A stretch of 6,977 bases of DNA, taken from the NCBI GenBank assembly GCA_004195335.1, contig SDWK01000193.1:1-6977 (forward strand), read 5' to 3'. The notes under the pieces were generated by a model. It made no database searches. It saw only the letters and a program-made list of their open reading frames with translations, and was not told where the DNA came from. The translations under genes and the position numbers were made by a program. This document shows positions 1 through 6,864 of the stretch, piece by piece; the first letter of the stretch is position 1, and each line of letters starts with the position of its first letter. Origin of the DNA: Shewanella sp. (GTDB lineage Bacteria; Pseudomonadota; Gammaproteobacteria; Enterobacterales; Shewanellaceae).

Positions 1-1339
1 GATCTAAACTGCCTTCGAATTGATGATCGAAATAACCGAATCCTTCAGCATAGGAAGGAAGCTTCAATTGCTCCACCGATAGCTCAGCCGACCCGTCCCA
101 CATGGATACAGCCCGGAAGATGGCATTTTTAAGCTGCCTGACATTACCCGGCCAAGCGTAGTTGAGTAGATGCTCACGACACTGGGCCGAAATACGTCTG
201 ATTGGGATCGATAATTGTTGGCTATAATGCTCTAAAAACATCTCGGTCAAGGGAATGACATCCACTTTTCGCTCTCGAAGCGAGGGGATATGAAAGCTCA
301 GTACATGAATGCGATAATAGAGATCTTCTCTAAACTCTCCGGTTTGGCACAGTTCGGCGAGATTGTTCTGAGTGGAACAGATGATTCTCACATCGGCCCT
401 AATCTCCCTGTCTTCACCCAAGCGTCTGAAAGTACCATCTTGTAATAGACGCAATAACTTAACCTGAGCAGATTTAGTCATCTCGGCAATCTCATCAAGA
501 AAAACGGTCCCGCCTTTACCTTCCTCGAAGAAGCCCCTTTTTACTATCTCTCCGTTGCTCACAAAACCAAACAGCTCCTCCTCGGCAGCACTGTCGGGTA
601 ATGCGGCGCAATTAATCGCGATGAACGGGTGCTCTCTACGCATGCTCGCGTCATGACACGCTCGTGCCATCAGCTCTTTCCCCGTTCCCGTTTCCCCTGT
701 GATCAACAGAGGTGCATCGAGTTGTGCCATACGCCTGGCCTGAACCAGCACCTCTTTCATCTTATCACTGGTCGCAAGTACACTTTCAAAGCCGGTTGTT
801 TGGCTCTGTAAGGCATTAAACTGCTTACCTACTCTGGCGGGGGATTTGAGCGATACCACGGCGCCGGCGAGAATAGTTTTATCACTGTCATCCGGTAGAT
901 ATATTGGCAACATCTCAGCCAGGTATTCGTGTTGGCCTATGTTGACGCGCGTCGCCTGAGCAAGTACGAGAGTTTCACTCAACCAACGACTGAAGTTAAA
1001 GCCCTGAACCCAATGATTGAGAGGCTCATCGAGTATTTCATGTTCACTCATGCCTACCGTCATCAATGCCGATTCATTAACGATACGAACGCGTCCTTTT
1101 ACATCGATAGAAAACACCGAGTCTGGTAGCGTCTTTAGGAGTGTTTTCAAGGCGTAGTGTTCTTGCTCCGATGGCATAAAGGAGACGGTACGGACATCAT
1201 GAACACCTTCAACCTTTCTGATCAAAGGCAACAATTCGCTGAGTGTATCGAAATTAACCTCTGCAAATTGTAGATAAAGAAACCCTTGATTACTGGCATC
1301 GATTGCAATCAAGTTAATGCCATAACCTTCCAAAATCAT
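1..1339 (-). CDS. tyrR: TyrR/PhhR-family transcriptional regulator, partial at both ends
   Basis: The minus frame is open without a stop from the right-hand junction to the window edge. In protein order it shows an ACT domain (about 1348-1150, beginning [14 protein letters not shown]), a PAS-like region (about 1140-860), then an AAA+ domain with Walker A GETGTGKE (696-673), Walker B VFLDE (about 505-491), FREDLYYR (from 331) and [11 protein letters not shown] (154-122). It leaves the window at EGSLD, so the Fis-type helix-turn-helix, roughly 50 residues, lies outside. The loop where sigma-54 activators carry GAFTGA reads [15 protein letters not shown], as expected of TyrR proteins, which act with sigma-70 polymerase. 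In the family, TyrR binds aromatic amino acids and controls their synthesis, uptake or breakdown. The native start is gone: by comparison with PhhR, about 15 codons and the promoter are replaced by antisense aminotransferase sequence. The first in-frame ATG inside the homology is at 1339; another, in the joined sequence, is at 1405. Family call is firm; expression is doubtful. Confidence 0.85.
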   Translation of the reverse strand, partial: MILEGYGINLIAIDASNQGFLYLQFAEVNFDTLSELLPLIRKVEGVHDVRTVSFMPSEQEHYALKTLLKTLPDSVFSIDVKGRVRIVNESALMTVGMSEHEILDEPLNHWVQGFNFSRWLSETLVLAQATRVNIGQHEYLAEMLPIYLPDDSDKTILAGAVVSLKSPARVGKQFNALQSQTTGFESVLATSDKMKEVLVQARRMAQLDAPLLITGETGTGKELMARACHDASMRREHPFIAINCAALPDSAAEEELFGFVSNGEIVKRGFFEEGKGGTVFLDEIAEMTKSAQVKLLRLLQDGTFRRLGEDREIRADVRIICSTQNNLAELCQTGEFREDLYYRIHVLSFHIPSLRERKVDVIPLTEMFLEHYSQQLSIPIRRISAQCREHLLNYAWPGNVRQLKNAIFRAVSMWDGSAELSVEQLKLPSYAEGFGYFDHQFEGSLD

Positions 1340-2134
1340 CAAAATATCTTTAAATCTGCTTCTTTGGCCATTCAGCAATACCGTTATTACAATGCAGAGA
1401 CCCATGACAAGGATTTTGAAGCCATGCTTGCTGATTTATCAGAAGCAAAAGCGGGCGATCTGGTTCTACTGCATGGTTGCTGTCACAACCCAACAGGCAT
1501 AGATCTTATTGAAACTGAATGGCAGCGCATTGCTGACTTGTGTTTAAAACAAAATCTGGTTCCACTATTTGATTTCGCTTATCAGGGTTTTGGGATTGGC
1601 ATCAATGAAGATGCGAAGGGCTTAAGAATTGTGGCAGATACAGTGCCTGAACTCTTGATCGCTAATTCATTTTCCAAGAACTTCGGGCTCTACAATGAGC
1701 GAATTGGTGCAGTTACCTTAGTCGCTGATACTGAAACGACTGTGGCTAAGGCATTTAGTCAGGTTAAGAGTACCATTCGAGGTAACTACTCCAATCCGCC
1801 GGCACACGGTGCATTAATTGTTAGCACCATTCTCGCCGATGAAGAATTAAAATCCTTATGGGAGTCTGAACTAAAAGAGATGCGTGAACGTATCGGAAAA
1901 ATGCGTACACTTTTTGTCGAATCACTTAAAGCTGAAGGTGTCACTCAAGACTTCAGCTTCATCTCAAGACAGAATGGCATGTTCAGTTTCTCGGGACTAA
2001 CCAAAGAGCAGGTCACTCGACTTAAAGAGGAGCATGCAGTTTATATTGTTGGTTCAGGACGGATCAGTGTAGCCGGCATGACTAGAGACAACATGCCAGT
2101 GATCTGTAAAGCCATCGCTAAGGTGCTTGCGTAG
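1325..2134 (+). pseudogene. tyrB: aromatic/aspartate aminotransferase (class I), N-terminally truncated
   Basis: This is the C-terminal two thirds of a PLP-dependent class I aminotransferase of the TyrB/AspC type, which exchanges amino groups between aromatic amino acids or aspartate and 2-oxoglutarate. Homology begins at NHQNIF and runs to the natural stop. Retained landmarks are HNPTG, the FDFAYQGFG strand with the cofactor aspartate and tyrosine, the PLP lysine in [12 protein letters not shown] (about 1676-1678), and the substrate arginine in SGRISVAG near the C-terminus. Roughly the first 130 of about 397 residues are missing, including the glycine-rich PLP phosphate loop and the tryptophan that stacks on PLP (the local sequence reads TFQNH where the family has TW.NH). 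The frame can be extended to a TTG at 1286, but that part is antisense to tyrR and has no ribosome site that I can see. The product should be inactive. No other stop or frameshift is present, so the damage looks recent. TyrB versus AspC specificity cannot be decided. Confidence 0.82.
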
Positions 2135-2161
2135 GTTTACGTATCGCTTGCTGCCAATATT

Positions 2162-2189
2162 AAAATGGACAGCCAATGCTGTCCATTTT
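2162..2189. terminator. bidirectional intrinsic terminator between convergent genes
   Basis: A perfect 12-base-pair stem (AAAATGGACAGC at 2162-2173 and its complement at 2178-2189) closes a CAAT tetraloop. The A4 on the left and T4 on the right let it work in both directions. It lies 27 bases after the aminotransferase stop and 40 bases beyond the yvcK stop, as expected for a shared terminator of convergent genes. Confidence 0.85.
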
Positions 2190-2229
2190 GTCAGTGTAAG
2201 AGAATAGATGAACGTTATGCTTCTTATCT

Positions 2230-3129
2230 CTACTTGACGGTATGAGTCAACATACTTGAAATAGCATCCACTAAAGCGACTCTGTCATGTAGACCTTCAT
2301 GATGCTTACTGACTAACGGACGATAAAATATATTACCATCTTGATAACTTCGCTCAGAGTGACAAAGCACCTTACCAATCACCTTCATTCCCAACACCTG
2401 ATGACACCACTCGATTCGCTGAGTCAAAGAAAAATTTGCGGAGGGCGAAGGTTCACGAGTTAAATTATCGATCAAAATAACTTCGGCATTTGAATTTGAA
2501 AGCGCCGATGCAAATTTGGGCAACAACAATGGTGGCATAATACTGGTTAAGAAGCTTCCAGGTCCGAGTATCACTAAATCGGCCTTCGAAACCGCTTCAC
2601 ATGCTTCACATGTCGCTGTGACCATAGGCTCCAATGCTAAAGCCATTGGATGTTTATCCATGTTATCAACATTGGTCTCACCGAAGATTTTGTTGCCGCA
2701 GGCTTCAATGGCAACCAGATGTGTCGGCTCTTCAGACATAGGGATCACACGAGTTTCAATCTTGAGTAATTGTCGAATCAGGTTTACGGCTTCCAGAGGC
2801 CTGACACAGAGTTGGTCTAGAGCAAGGAGTATAAGATTCCCCAAGTTATGGCCAGCCAAGTCACTTTCTCCATCGAAACGATAATCAAATAACAAAGTTC
2901 CAATAGAAGGGTGATTGGCGAGTTGAGAGAGACAGTTTCTCAGATCTCCCCAGGCAATACAGTCTTGTTCTTGTCTGAGCCGCCCGGTAGAACCGCCGTT
3001 ATCGGTAGTGGCTACGACGCCAGTGAGTCTAGGCCCCAGAAATGACAGTGAAGACAGCACTCGTCCCAGACCATGTCCTCCGCCGATAGCGACAACATGC
3101 TGATATTGATTTAACGCGCTTTTATGCAT
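2230..3129 (-). CDS. yvcK: YvcK/YbhK-family (CofD-like) protein
   Basis: A 299-residue protein of the CofD/YvcK superfamily, close by eye to E. coli YbhK. Motifs from the ATG at 3129: nucleotide-binding GGGHGLGRVL (16-25), TTDNGGSTGRLR (41-52), GDLRNCL (61-67), GHNLGNLIL (93-101) and LGPGSFLTSI (188-197). Members bind UDP-sugars (YvcK binds UDP-GlcNAc) and are needed in some bacteria for growth on gluconeogenic carbon sources and for normal cell shape; no enzymatic reaction is established for this branch. It is predicted to be cytoplasmic. The frame extends to a GTG at 3168, but the TATAAT box at 3178-3173 would start RNA near 3166, downstream of that codon, and the ATG at 3129 has a good GGAAGGA ribosome site about 9 bases upstream. 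I therefore chose 3129. The gene is monocistronic, divergent from bax and convergent with the aminotransferase remnant. Role in this organism is inferred from the family only. Confidence 0.9.
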   Translation of the reverse strand: MHKSALNQYQHVVAIGGGHGLGRVLSSLSFLGPRLTGVVATTDNGGSTGRLRQEQDCIAWGDLRNCLSQLANHPSIGTLLFDYRFDGESDLAGHNLGNLILLALDQLCVRPLEAVNLIRQLLKIETRVIPMSEEPTHLVAIEACGNKIFGETNVDNMDKHPMALALEPMVTATCEACEAVSKADLVILGPGSFLTSIMPPLLLPKFASALSNSNAEVILIDNLTREPSPSANFSLTQRIEWCHQVLGMKVIGKVLCHSERSYQDGNIFYRPLVSKHHEGLHDRVALVDAISSMLTHTVK

Positions 3130-3172
3130 CCGGGTGTTTCCTTCCTGAATACCCAATAGATATAACACTCGT

Positions 3173-3178
3173 ATTATA
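3173..3178 (-). promoter_or_regulatory. -10 box of the yvcK promoter
   Basis: Reading the minus strand, TATAAT lies 44 bases upstream of the chosen ATG, giving a leader of about 37 bases. No good -35 hexamer is seen at 15-18 bases; the place is filled by the palindrome at 3181-3197, which suggests dependence on or control by a regulator. Confidence 0.55.
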
Positions 3179-3180
3179 TC

Positions 3181-3197
3181 TCAAAACACTGTTTTGA
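3181..3197. promoter_or_regulatory. perfect 17-base palindrome, candidate operator
   Basis: TCAAAACACTGTTTTGA has two 8-base arms that are exact reverse complements around a single central base. It sits in the yvcK/bax divergent region, directly upstream of the yvcK -10 box and about 25 bases upstream of the bax -10 box, where a bound dimer could affect both promoters. It has no T-run, so it is not a terminator. I cannot match it with confidence to a known regulator motif. Confidence 0.5.
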
Positions 3198-3221
3198 TGT
3201 GTAGTTTAGTTCAATATGGCA

Positions 3222-3227
3222 TATAAT
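3222..3227 (+). promoter_or_regulatory. -10 box of the bax operon promoter
   Basis: TATAAT lies 30 bases before the bax ATG, predicting a start near 3234 and a leader of about 24 bases. The -35 position at 17 bases spacing (GTGTAG) is poor, so the promoter may be weak or need an activator. Confidence 0.5.
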
Positions 3228-3257
3228 CCGTTTTAGATTTCTACTACAGAGTTAAAA

Positions 3258-4085
3258 ATGAAGACAGGAAGAGTTGGGAAATTAACCGTTGCTGTTAGCC
3301 TCGTCTTAATTTCGGTCATTGTACTAAAGCTAATGTTCGTCGAAATTGATGAAGATAAAAAGGCCGTGAGCGGTACATTAGTCAAGAATAAACAAGCTCT
3401 TAGTCTTATCCCTGATTTTTCTTCCATCCCAAATGTTGGCCAAAAAAAGCAAGCGTTTTTTGATTATTTAAGGCCTTCGATTCGACTTCAAAATGGCATC
3501 ATCAGTGATGAGCGTCATTTTTTGCAACGCTCCAAACAGCATCTCAAAGATGGATTGTTACTCACCGAAGCAGAGCTATATCGCATCGAAAAAATAGCGA
3601 ATAAGTATCAATATTCATTCAGAGGGATAAATACCGACACACTAGACAAATTGCTCATTAGAGCAGACACCATCCCAGAGTCTATGGTGCTTATCCAAGC
3701 CGCCAATGAAACTGGCTGGGGAAGCTCTCGCTTTGCGAAAGAGGGCTTAAATTTCTTCGGACAATGGTGTTTTACAAAGGGGTGTGGCCTCGTTCCTCTG
3801 TCAAGAACCGCTGGCATGTCGCATGAAGTTGCGGTATATGATTCAGTTGAAGCTTCTGTCGCATCTTACATGAGAAACCTAAATTCAAATGCCGCATATT
3901 CATTATTGCGCTCCATTAGAGCCGATTTAAGGGCACAAAATAAGCAGCCTCAGGCAAGTGAATTAGTATGGGGCTTGGTAAATTATTCGGAACGTCAGGA
4001 AGCTTATATCGATGAGCTGCTGGAAATGTTACGTCAAAATAAACGGTATTTGGTGGAGAATCATGAAGAAAGGCCTTCTGTTTAG
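3258..4085 (+). CDS. bax: Bax-like membrane-anchored N-acetylglucosaminidase-domain protein
   Basis: A 275-residue protein with one N-terminal hydrophobic segment (about residues 8-28) after a short basic start, indicating an inner-membrane anchor with the rest in the periplasm. A linker of about 100 residues leads to a glucosaminidase-fold domain (PF01832 type, about residues 125-260): AANETGWGSSRF, with the likely catalytic glutamate at 151, LNFFGQWCF (164-172), and the YSERQEAYIDEL segment near 243-254. This family cleaves or binds the glycan strands of peptidoglycan; E. coli Bax is the closest named relative I recognise, and its function is poorly defined. Cysteines 171 and 176 could pair in the oxidising periplasm. 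The ATG at 3258 has only a weak GAG ribosome site at 3249-3251, but the frame, signal anchor and promoter spacing support it. It is first in a two-gene operon: the next gene starts inside its last codons. Domain call is firm; activity is inferred. Confidence 0.85.
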   Translation: MKTGRVGKLTVAVSLVLISVIVLKLMFVEIDEDKKAVSGTLVKNKQALSLIPDFSSIPNVGQKKQAFFDYLRPSIRLQNGIISDERHFLQRSKQHLKDGLLLTEAELYRIEKIANKYQYSFRGINTDTLDKLLIRADTIPESMVLIQAANETGWGSSRFAKEGLNFFGQWCFTKGCGLVPLSRTAGMSHEVAVYDSVEASVASYMRNLNSNAAYSLLRSIRADLRAQNKQPQASELVWGLVNYSERQEAYIDELLEMLRQNKRYLVENHEERPSV

Positions 4086-4689
4086 TTGTTTATTACTCGC
4101 TTGCTCATCTGTTCAAGCTGCGCCTATCTCATTGGAGTATCAAGGCTTTTATCAAAGACTCAAGCAAGTTAATAAAGGATATTATCCTTTGGTTGAAATT
4201 GCGTTTTCTGTGCCGATGACTGGTCCATGTTTAGTAAAGAGCGGAACGCTAACGACAGAGAAAGAGTCTTTCCCGCTAACGATCACCGATAAGCAGCGGA
4301 TATTCTTGCCCTATGATGAAAAGCTAAAGTCTGATCGCGCCCGAATCAATCTTGACATTGATGGCGATAGCAGCAAGTGCAGTATCGCTATGCAGGTTAG
4401 GGCGAAACAGACTAAAGTTGAATACTTACAAACTGAAGTCGTTCAAATTCAAACCGAGATGGATGAGCTCCTCAATGCTATGCAAGGGTTCCCCATGCGT
4501 TACTTTAGCTCAGATATCGCGGGATTAAACTTTGAATTTGAATCAGGCAGTAAGACACGCGTGACAATAGATGGGGTTGAGCTGATAGTCTCTGATTTAT
4601 TGAGACTCCCACGTGAAAAAATCGACACGCTGTCAAAAATTGAGTTCGAGACAAAGCCTTTGGTCATCAGTCCCTGGACCAATGGTTAA
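4063..4689 (+). CDS. exported DUF2987-type protein of unknown function
   Basis: A 208-residue protein resembling the DUF2987 family of Shewanella and Vibrio as I recall it; no function is known. It begins with a signal peptide: MKK, a hydrophobic core, then VQA-AP, predicting cleavage after residue 19. An alternative is lipoprotein processing at Cys14 (LLAC), which is less typical because of the leucine before alanine. The mature part contains the conserved-looking stretch YQGFYQRLKQVNKGYYPLVE, two cysteines (56 and 106) that may form a disulfide, and a short heptad-like helical stretch (about 118-140). The ATG at 4063 was preferred over one at 4012 because it starts the signal peptide and has GGAG at 4055-4058 at the right spacing. 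It overlaps bax by 23 bases, so translation is probably coupled and a shared envelope role is plausible, though inferred. A terminator follows 14 bases after the stop. Confidence 0.78.
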   Translation: MKKGLLFSCLLLACSSVQAAPISLEYQGFYQRLKQVNKGYYPLVEIAFSVPMTGPCLVKSGTLTTEKESFPLTITDKQRIFLPYDEKLKSDRARINLDIDGDSSKCSIAMQVRAKQTKVEYLQTEVVQIQTEMDELLNAMQGFPMRYFSSDIAGLNFEFESGSKTRVTIDGVELIVSDLLRLPREKIDTLSKIEFETKPLVISPWTNG

Positions 4690-4703
4690 AGCATGAAGTT
4701 AAC

Positions 4704-4728
4704 AGCCCGGTAGAAGCCGGGCTTTTTT
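4704..4728 (+). terminator. intrinsic terminator of the bax operon
   Basis: AGCCCGG (4704-4710) pairs with CCGGGCT (4717-4723) around a 6-base loop, and the stem runs straight into a tract of six T (4723-4728). It lies just after the DUF2987-type stop codon at 4687-4689. Confidence 0.88.
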
Positions 4729-4818
4729 GACGGTCCGCTCAGCACAACCCCTTTCTCTATGTACTAATCCGATGGCTTAACCTCAAGACCTAAAGTTCCG
4801 AGCCTTAATCTCGCGCCT

Positions 4819-4847
4819 AAAAACAGCCATTAACAAGACTGTCGGCT
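4819..4847 (-). terminator. possible terminator of ttcA
   Basis: On the minus strand the ttcA stop is followed at once by AGCCGAC, a 6-base loop, and GTT-AAT-GGCT, which pairs with a 3-base bulge and one G-U, then G and T5 (4823-4819). It is weaker than the bax terminator because of the bulge. The remaining spacer between the two terminators (about 4729-4818) shows nothing I recognise. Confidence 0.42.
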
Positions 4848-5793
4848 ATGGCGTATAGGTACTGACAATCTCGATTTTATTTTCACTGCGACTCTTGGCA
4901 GCATCCAGATCGATATGGCCATTGTTTGCTACATCGACAAAATCGAATGCCGGAAGGTCTGATTCGGCAACATCGCCCTTAAGCGGTGCATTGGCATTTC
5001 TTTGTAAAGAGATAAAATCAAACTTTTCACGATCAACGCCTTGTGAAGGAGAGGTATTCTGCATCGCCGTGAAGATGGATTCTATTCGTCCTGGATGATG
5101 TTCATCCCAGTCATTAAGCATCTGTTTCACTTCGGCACGCTTAAGATTTTCTTGTGAACCGCAAAGGTTACAAGGAATAATCGGGAATGATTTTAGTTCG
5201 GCGTATTCTGCAATATCTTTTTCACGAGAATAAGCCAGAGGACGGATGACCATGTTGGCACCATCATCTGAAAGCAATTTTGGCGGCATGGCTTTCTGTT
5301 TACCCGCAAAAAACATATTCAAAAACAGGGTTTCAATAATGTCATCTCTGTGATGCCCTAATGCGATTTTAGTTGCACCAATTTTTTGTGCAAAACCATA
5401 CAAGGTACCCCGACGTAAACGAGAACATAACGAGCAGGTCTTTTGCCCTTCAGGTATTTTGTCTCTAACGATAGAGTAAGTGTCTTTTTCAAGAATATGG
5501 TAGGGGACATTTAGGGTATCTAGGTAGGCCGGTAACACCTCTTCGGGAAAGCCTGGTTGTTTCTGGTCCAGATTAACCGCCACAATTTCAAACTTAATGG
5601 GTGCACGCTGTTGAAGGTTGAGTAAGATATCAAGCATCGCATAGCTATCTTTACCACCGGAAAGGCAGCACATGACGCGATCACCTTCCTCAATCATATT
5701 GTAATCAGCAATCGCTTTACCAACTTCACCGCGTAACTTACGCTGAAGTTTGTTTATTCGAGAAGTTTGTAGCTTGGAATGATCTTCAGACAT
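4846..5793 (-). CDS. ttcA: tRNA cytidine-32 2-sulfurtransferase TtcA
   Basis: A 315-residue cytoplasmic enzyme that thiolates cytidine 32 of certain tRNAs to 2-thiocytidine, using ATP and an iron-sulfur cluster. The sequence has the PP-loop SGGKDS (45-50) that binds ATP, the conserved [10 protein letters not shown] (74-83), [10 protein letters not shown] (120-129) with the CxxC pair C120/C123, LGHHRDD (145-151), and PCNLCGSQ (207-214), whose cysteines C208/C211 supply the further cluster ligand known from E. coli TtcA. Length and order match the family; only the C-terminal 60 residues diverge, as is usual. The frame reaches a GTG at 5814, but that codon has no ribosome site and the protein family begins near MSEDHSKLQ, so I chose ATG 5793. 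The ribosome site is poor (TAGG, about 10 bases away) and lies in a hairpin arm. The gene follows uspE on the same strand after an 81-base gap that contains its own -10 box. Confidence 0.97.
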   Translation of the reverse strand: MSEDHSKLQTSRINKLQRKLRGEVGKAIADYNMIEEGDRVMCCLSGGKDSYAMLDILLNLQQRAPIKFEIVAVNLDQKQPGFPEEVLPAYLDTLNVPYHILEKDTYSIVRDKIPEGQKTCSLCSRLRRGTLYGFAQKIGATKIALGHHRDDIIETLFLNMFFAGKQKAMPPKLLSDDGANMVIRPLAYSREKDIAEYAELKSFPIIPCNLCGSQENLKRAEVKQMLNDWDEHHPGRIESIFTAMQNTSPSQGVDREKFDFISLQRNANAPLKGDVAESDLPAFDFVDVANNGHIDLDAAKSRSENKIEIVSTYTP

Positions 5794-5831
5794 AAAAAAC
5801 GCGCCTAGTAACACTTGAATTCTGGGCGCGT
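5794..5831 (-). promoter_or_regulatory. hairpin plus T6 directly before the ttcA start codon
   Basis: On the minus strand ACGCGCC (5831-5825) is the exact complement of GGCGCGT (5805-5799), with 19 bases between, and the second arm runs into T6 that touches the ATG. It has the form of an intrinsic terminator or a structure hiding the weak TAGG ribosome site. RNA started at the local promoter would lack most of the first arm, so only read-through RNA from uspE could fold it. Confidence 0.5.
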
Positions 5832-5837
5832 ATTATA
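5832..5837 (-). promoter_or_regulatory. -10 box of the ttcA promoter
   Basis: On the minus strand TATAAT lies 39 bases before the ttcA ATG. The -35 region is only a run of T (about 5855-5860), a weak match. It predicts a start around 5823-5827. Confidence 0.5.
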
Positions 5838-5874
5838 TATTAAAAGTTTACCTTAAAAAAGAACCGACAAAAGG

Positions 5875-6813
5875 TTAACTCTCTTCGAGCGGTGAATGGT
5901 AACCCTCAGGTTTAATCGCCAACAAGTCACAGTTAATGCTATCGATAACGTGTTCAGCCGTATTACCGATAAGAGCTGCTGAGAAGCCTGTGCGGCCAAC
6001 TGTACCCAAGATCACTAACTCTGCATCCAAGTGAAGAGCAAGGTCTGGGATCACGTCCTCGGGTAACCCCTCTTTAACATGGCAAAAATCAGTAGAGATA
6101 CCAAAGGCGTTTGCCAGAGAGCATACTCTTTGTTCATGCTGCATACGAATAGTCTCACTATAGGTATGAGCATCAAAATCAGGAAGCTCAATAGCCAAGT
6201 TAACTGGCGTTCCCGGATAACCGTTAACCAGATGTACTTGAGCATCAAACATCTGAGCTAAGCCTTTCGCATGCTCAATTATCTTGCCATTCAATGACTG
6301 GTGATCGTCATCTTCAGAGGCAACATTAACAGCACAAAGAATTTTACCGGCAACAGGCCAGTCATGATCTTTTACCAACAAGACCGGAACGGGCGACTTA
6401 CGCATAAGATGCCAATCTGTTGGAGTAAAAATAACCGACTTTAACTTGTCATGCTCATGGGTTCCCTTGACGATAAGATCATATTCACCGGCAATAACAT
6501 GCTGGATAATGCTCTCGAAAGGGCGGTTATGCCAAACAACCTCAGTCTCAATAATTATGTCCGTTTCAGAATAGGCTTCTACTAAATCCTCTATCCAGGC
6601 TTTGCGTTGGGCAATAACACCTTGTCGCATCGCCTCACGTTCATGCCCCGAGAGTATTGAAGTCATCTCATAGGAGAAATCAAAAATTGAGAGAAATACA
6701 GTAATCATGGCCTGATTTTTTGAAGCGAGATCAACGGCTCGAGCAAGTGCGGGTTGCTTATCGCTAGTTGGGTCGACGACAACTAAGAGCTTTTTATAGT
6801 CCTTCATAAACAT
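5875..6813 (-). CDS. uspE: tandem universal stress protein UspE
   Basis: A 312-residue cytoplasmic protein made of two Usp (alpha/beta, Rossmann-like) domains, about residues 5-149 and 156-303. It matches E. coli UspE along its length: LVVVDPTSDKQPALARAV near the start, SIFDFSYEM (42-50), VVWHNRPFESIIQ (92-104), VIFTPTDWHLMRKSPVPVLLVKD (begins 127), then in the second half AIELPDFD (207-214), GLPEDVIPDLA and ILGTVGRTGFSAALIGNTAEHVID (begins 268). UspE in E. coli is induced by stress and growth arrest and affects oxidative-stress resistance, motility and aggregation; its molecular action is not settled. Two start codons fit: ATG 6813 and ATG 6807, each with AGGA at 6 bases. I kept 6813, since E. 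coli UspE has the same M-x-M beginning. It is upstream of ttcA on the same strand. In related genomes fnr/etrA is the next gene upstream; here that place is outside the window. Confidence 0.96.
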   Translation of the reverse strand: MFMKDYKKLLVVVDPTSDKQPALARAVDLASKNQAMITVFLSIFDFSYEMTSILSGHEREAMRQGVIAQRKAWIEDLVEAYSETDIIIETEVVWHNRPFESIIQHVIAGEYDLIVKGTHEHDKLKSVIFTPTDWHLMRKSPVPVLLVKDHDWPVAGKILCAVNVASEDDDHQSLNGKIIEHAKGLAQMFDAQVHLVNGYPGTPVNLAIELPDFDAHTYSETIRMQHEQRVCSLANAFGISTDFCHVKEGLPEDVIPDLALHLDAELVILGTVGRTGFSAALIGNTAEHVIDSINCDLLAIKPEGYHSPLEES

Positions 6814-6834
6814 TCCTCTTCCTCATACGTTAAC

Positions 6835-6840
6835 TTAATA
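6835..6840 (-). promoter_or_regulatory. possible FNR-dependent -10 box of uspE
   Basis: On the minus strand TATTAA would give a start near 6828, placing the FNR-like box at about -43, close to the -41.5 typical of class II FNR activation. A one-frame alternative (CATTAT at 6843-6838) gives -40.5. The match is moderate and the idea rests on spacing. Confidence 0.3.
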
Positions 6841-6864
6841 ATGAGCTACAGTGGGCAAAACACA

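Noticed and set aside
929..1129. Plus-strand open frame of 66 codons, and a similar one at 629-811
   Set aside because: Both are antisense to the clearly conserved tyrR frame and show no recognisable protein or ribosome site.
1286..1324. TTG at 1286 as the true start of the aminotransferase
   Set aside because: These codons are the reverse complement of conserved TyrR codons ([10 protein letters not shown]), so they are not aminotransferase sequence, and no ribosome site precedes them.
1200..1450. Insertion sequence or attachment site at the rearrangement
   Set aside because: No transposase fragment, terminal inverted repeat or target duplication is visible; the two genes meet directly.
2516..2884. 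Plus-strand open frame of 122 codons
   Set aside because: It lies wholly antisense within yvcK, whose frame carries all the conserved motifs; composition is that of a shadow frame.
5850..5877. Intrinsic terminator after uspE
   Set aside because: On the minus strand AACC/GGTT gives only a 4-base stem before a T-run; too weak to list as a feature, though it may slow polymerase before the ttcA hairpin.
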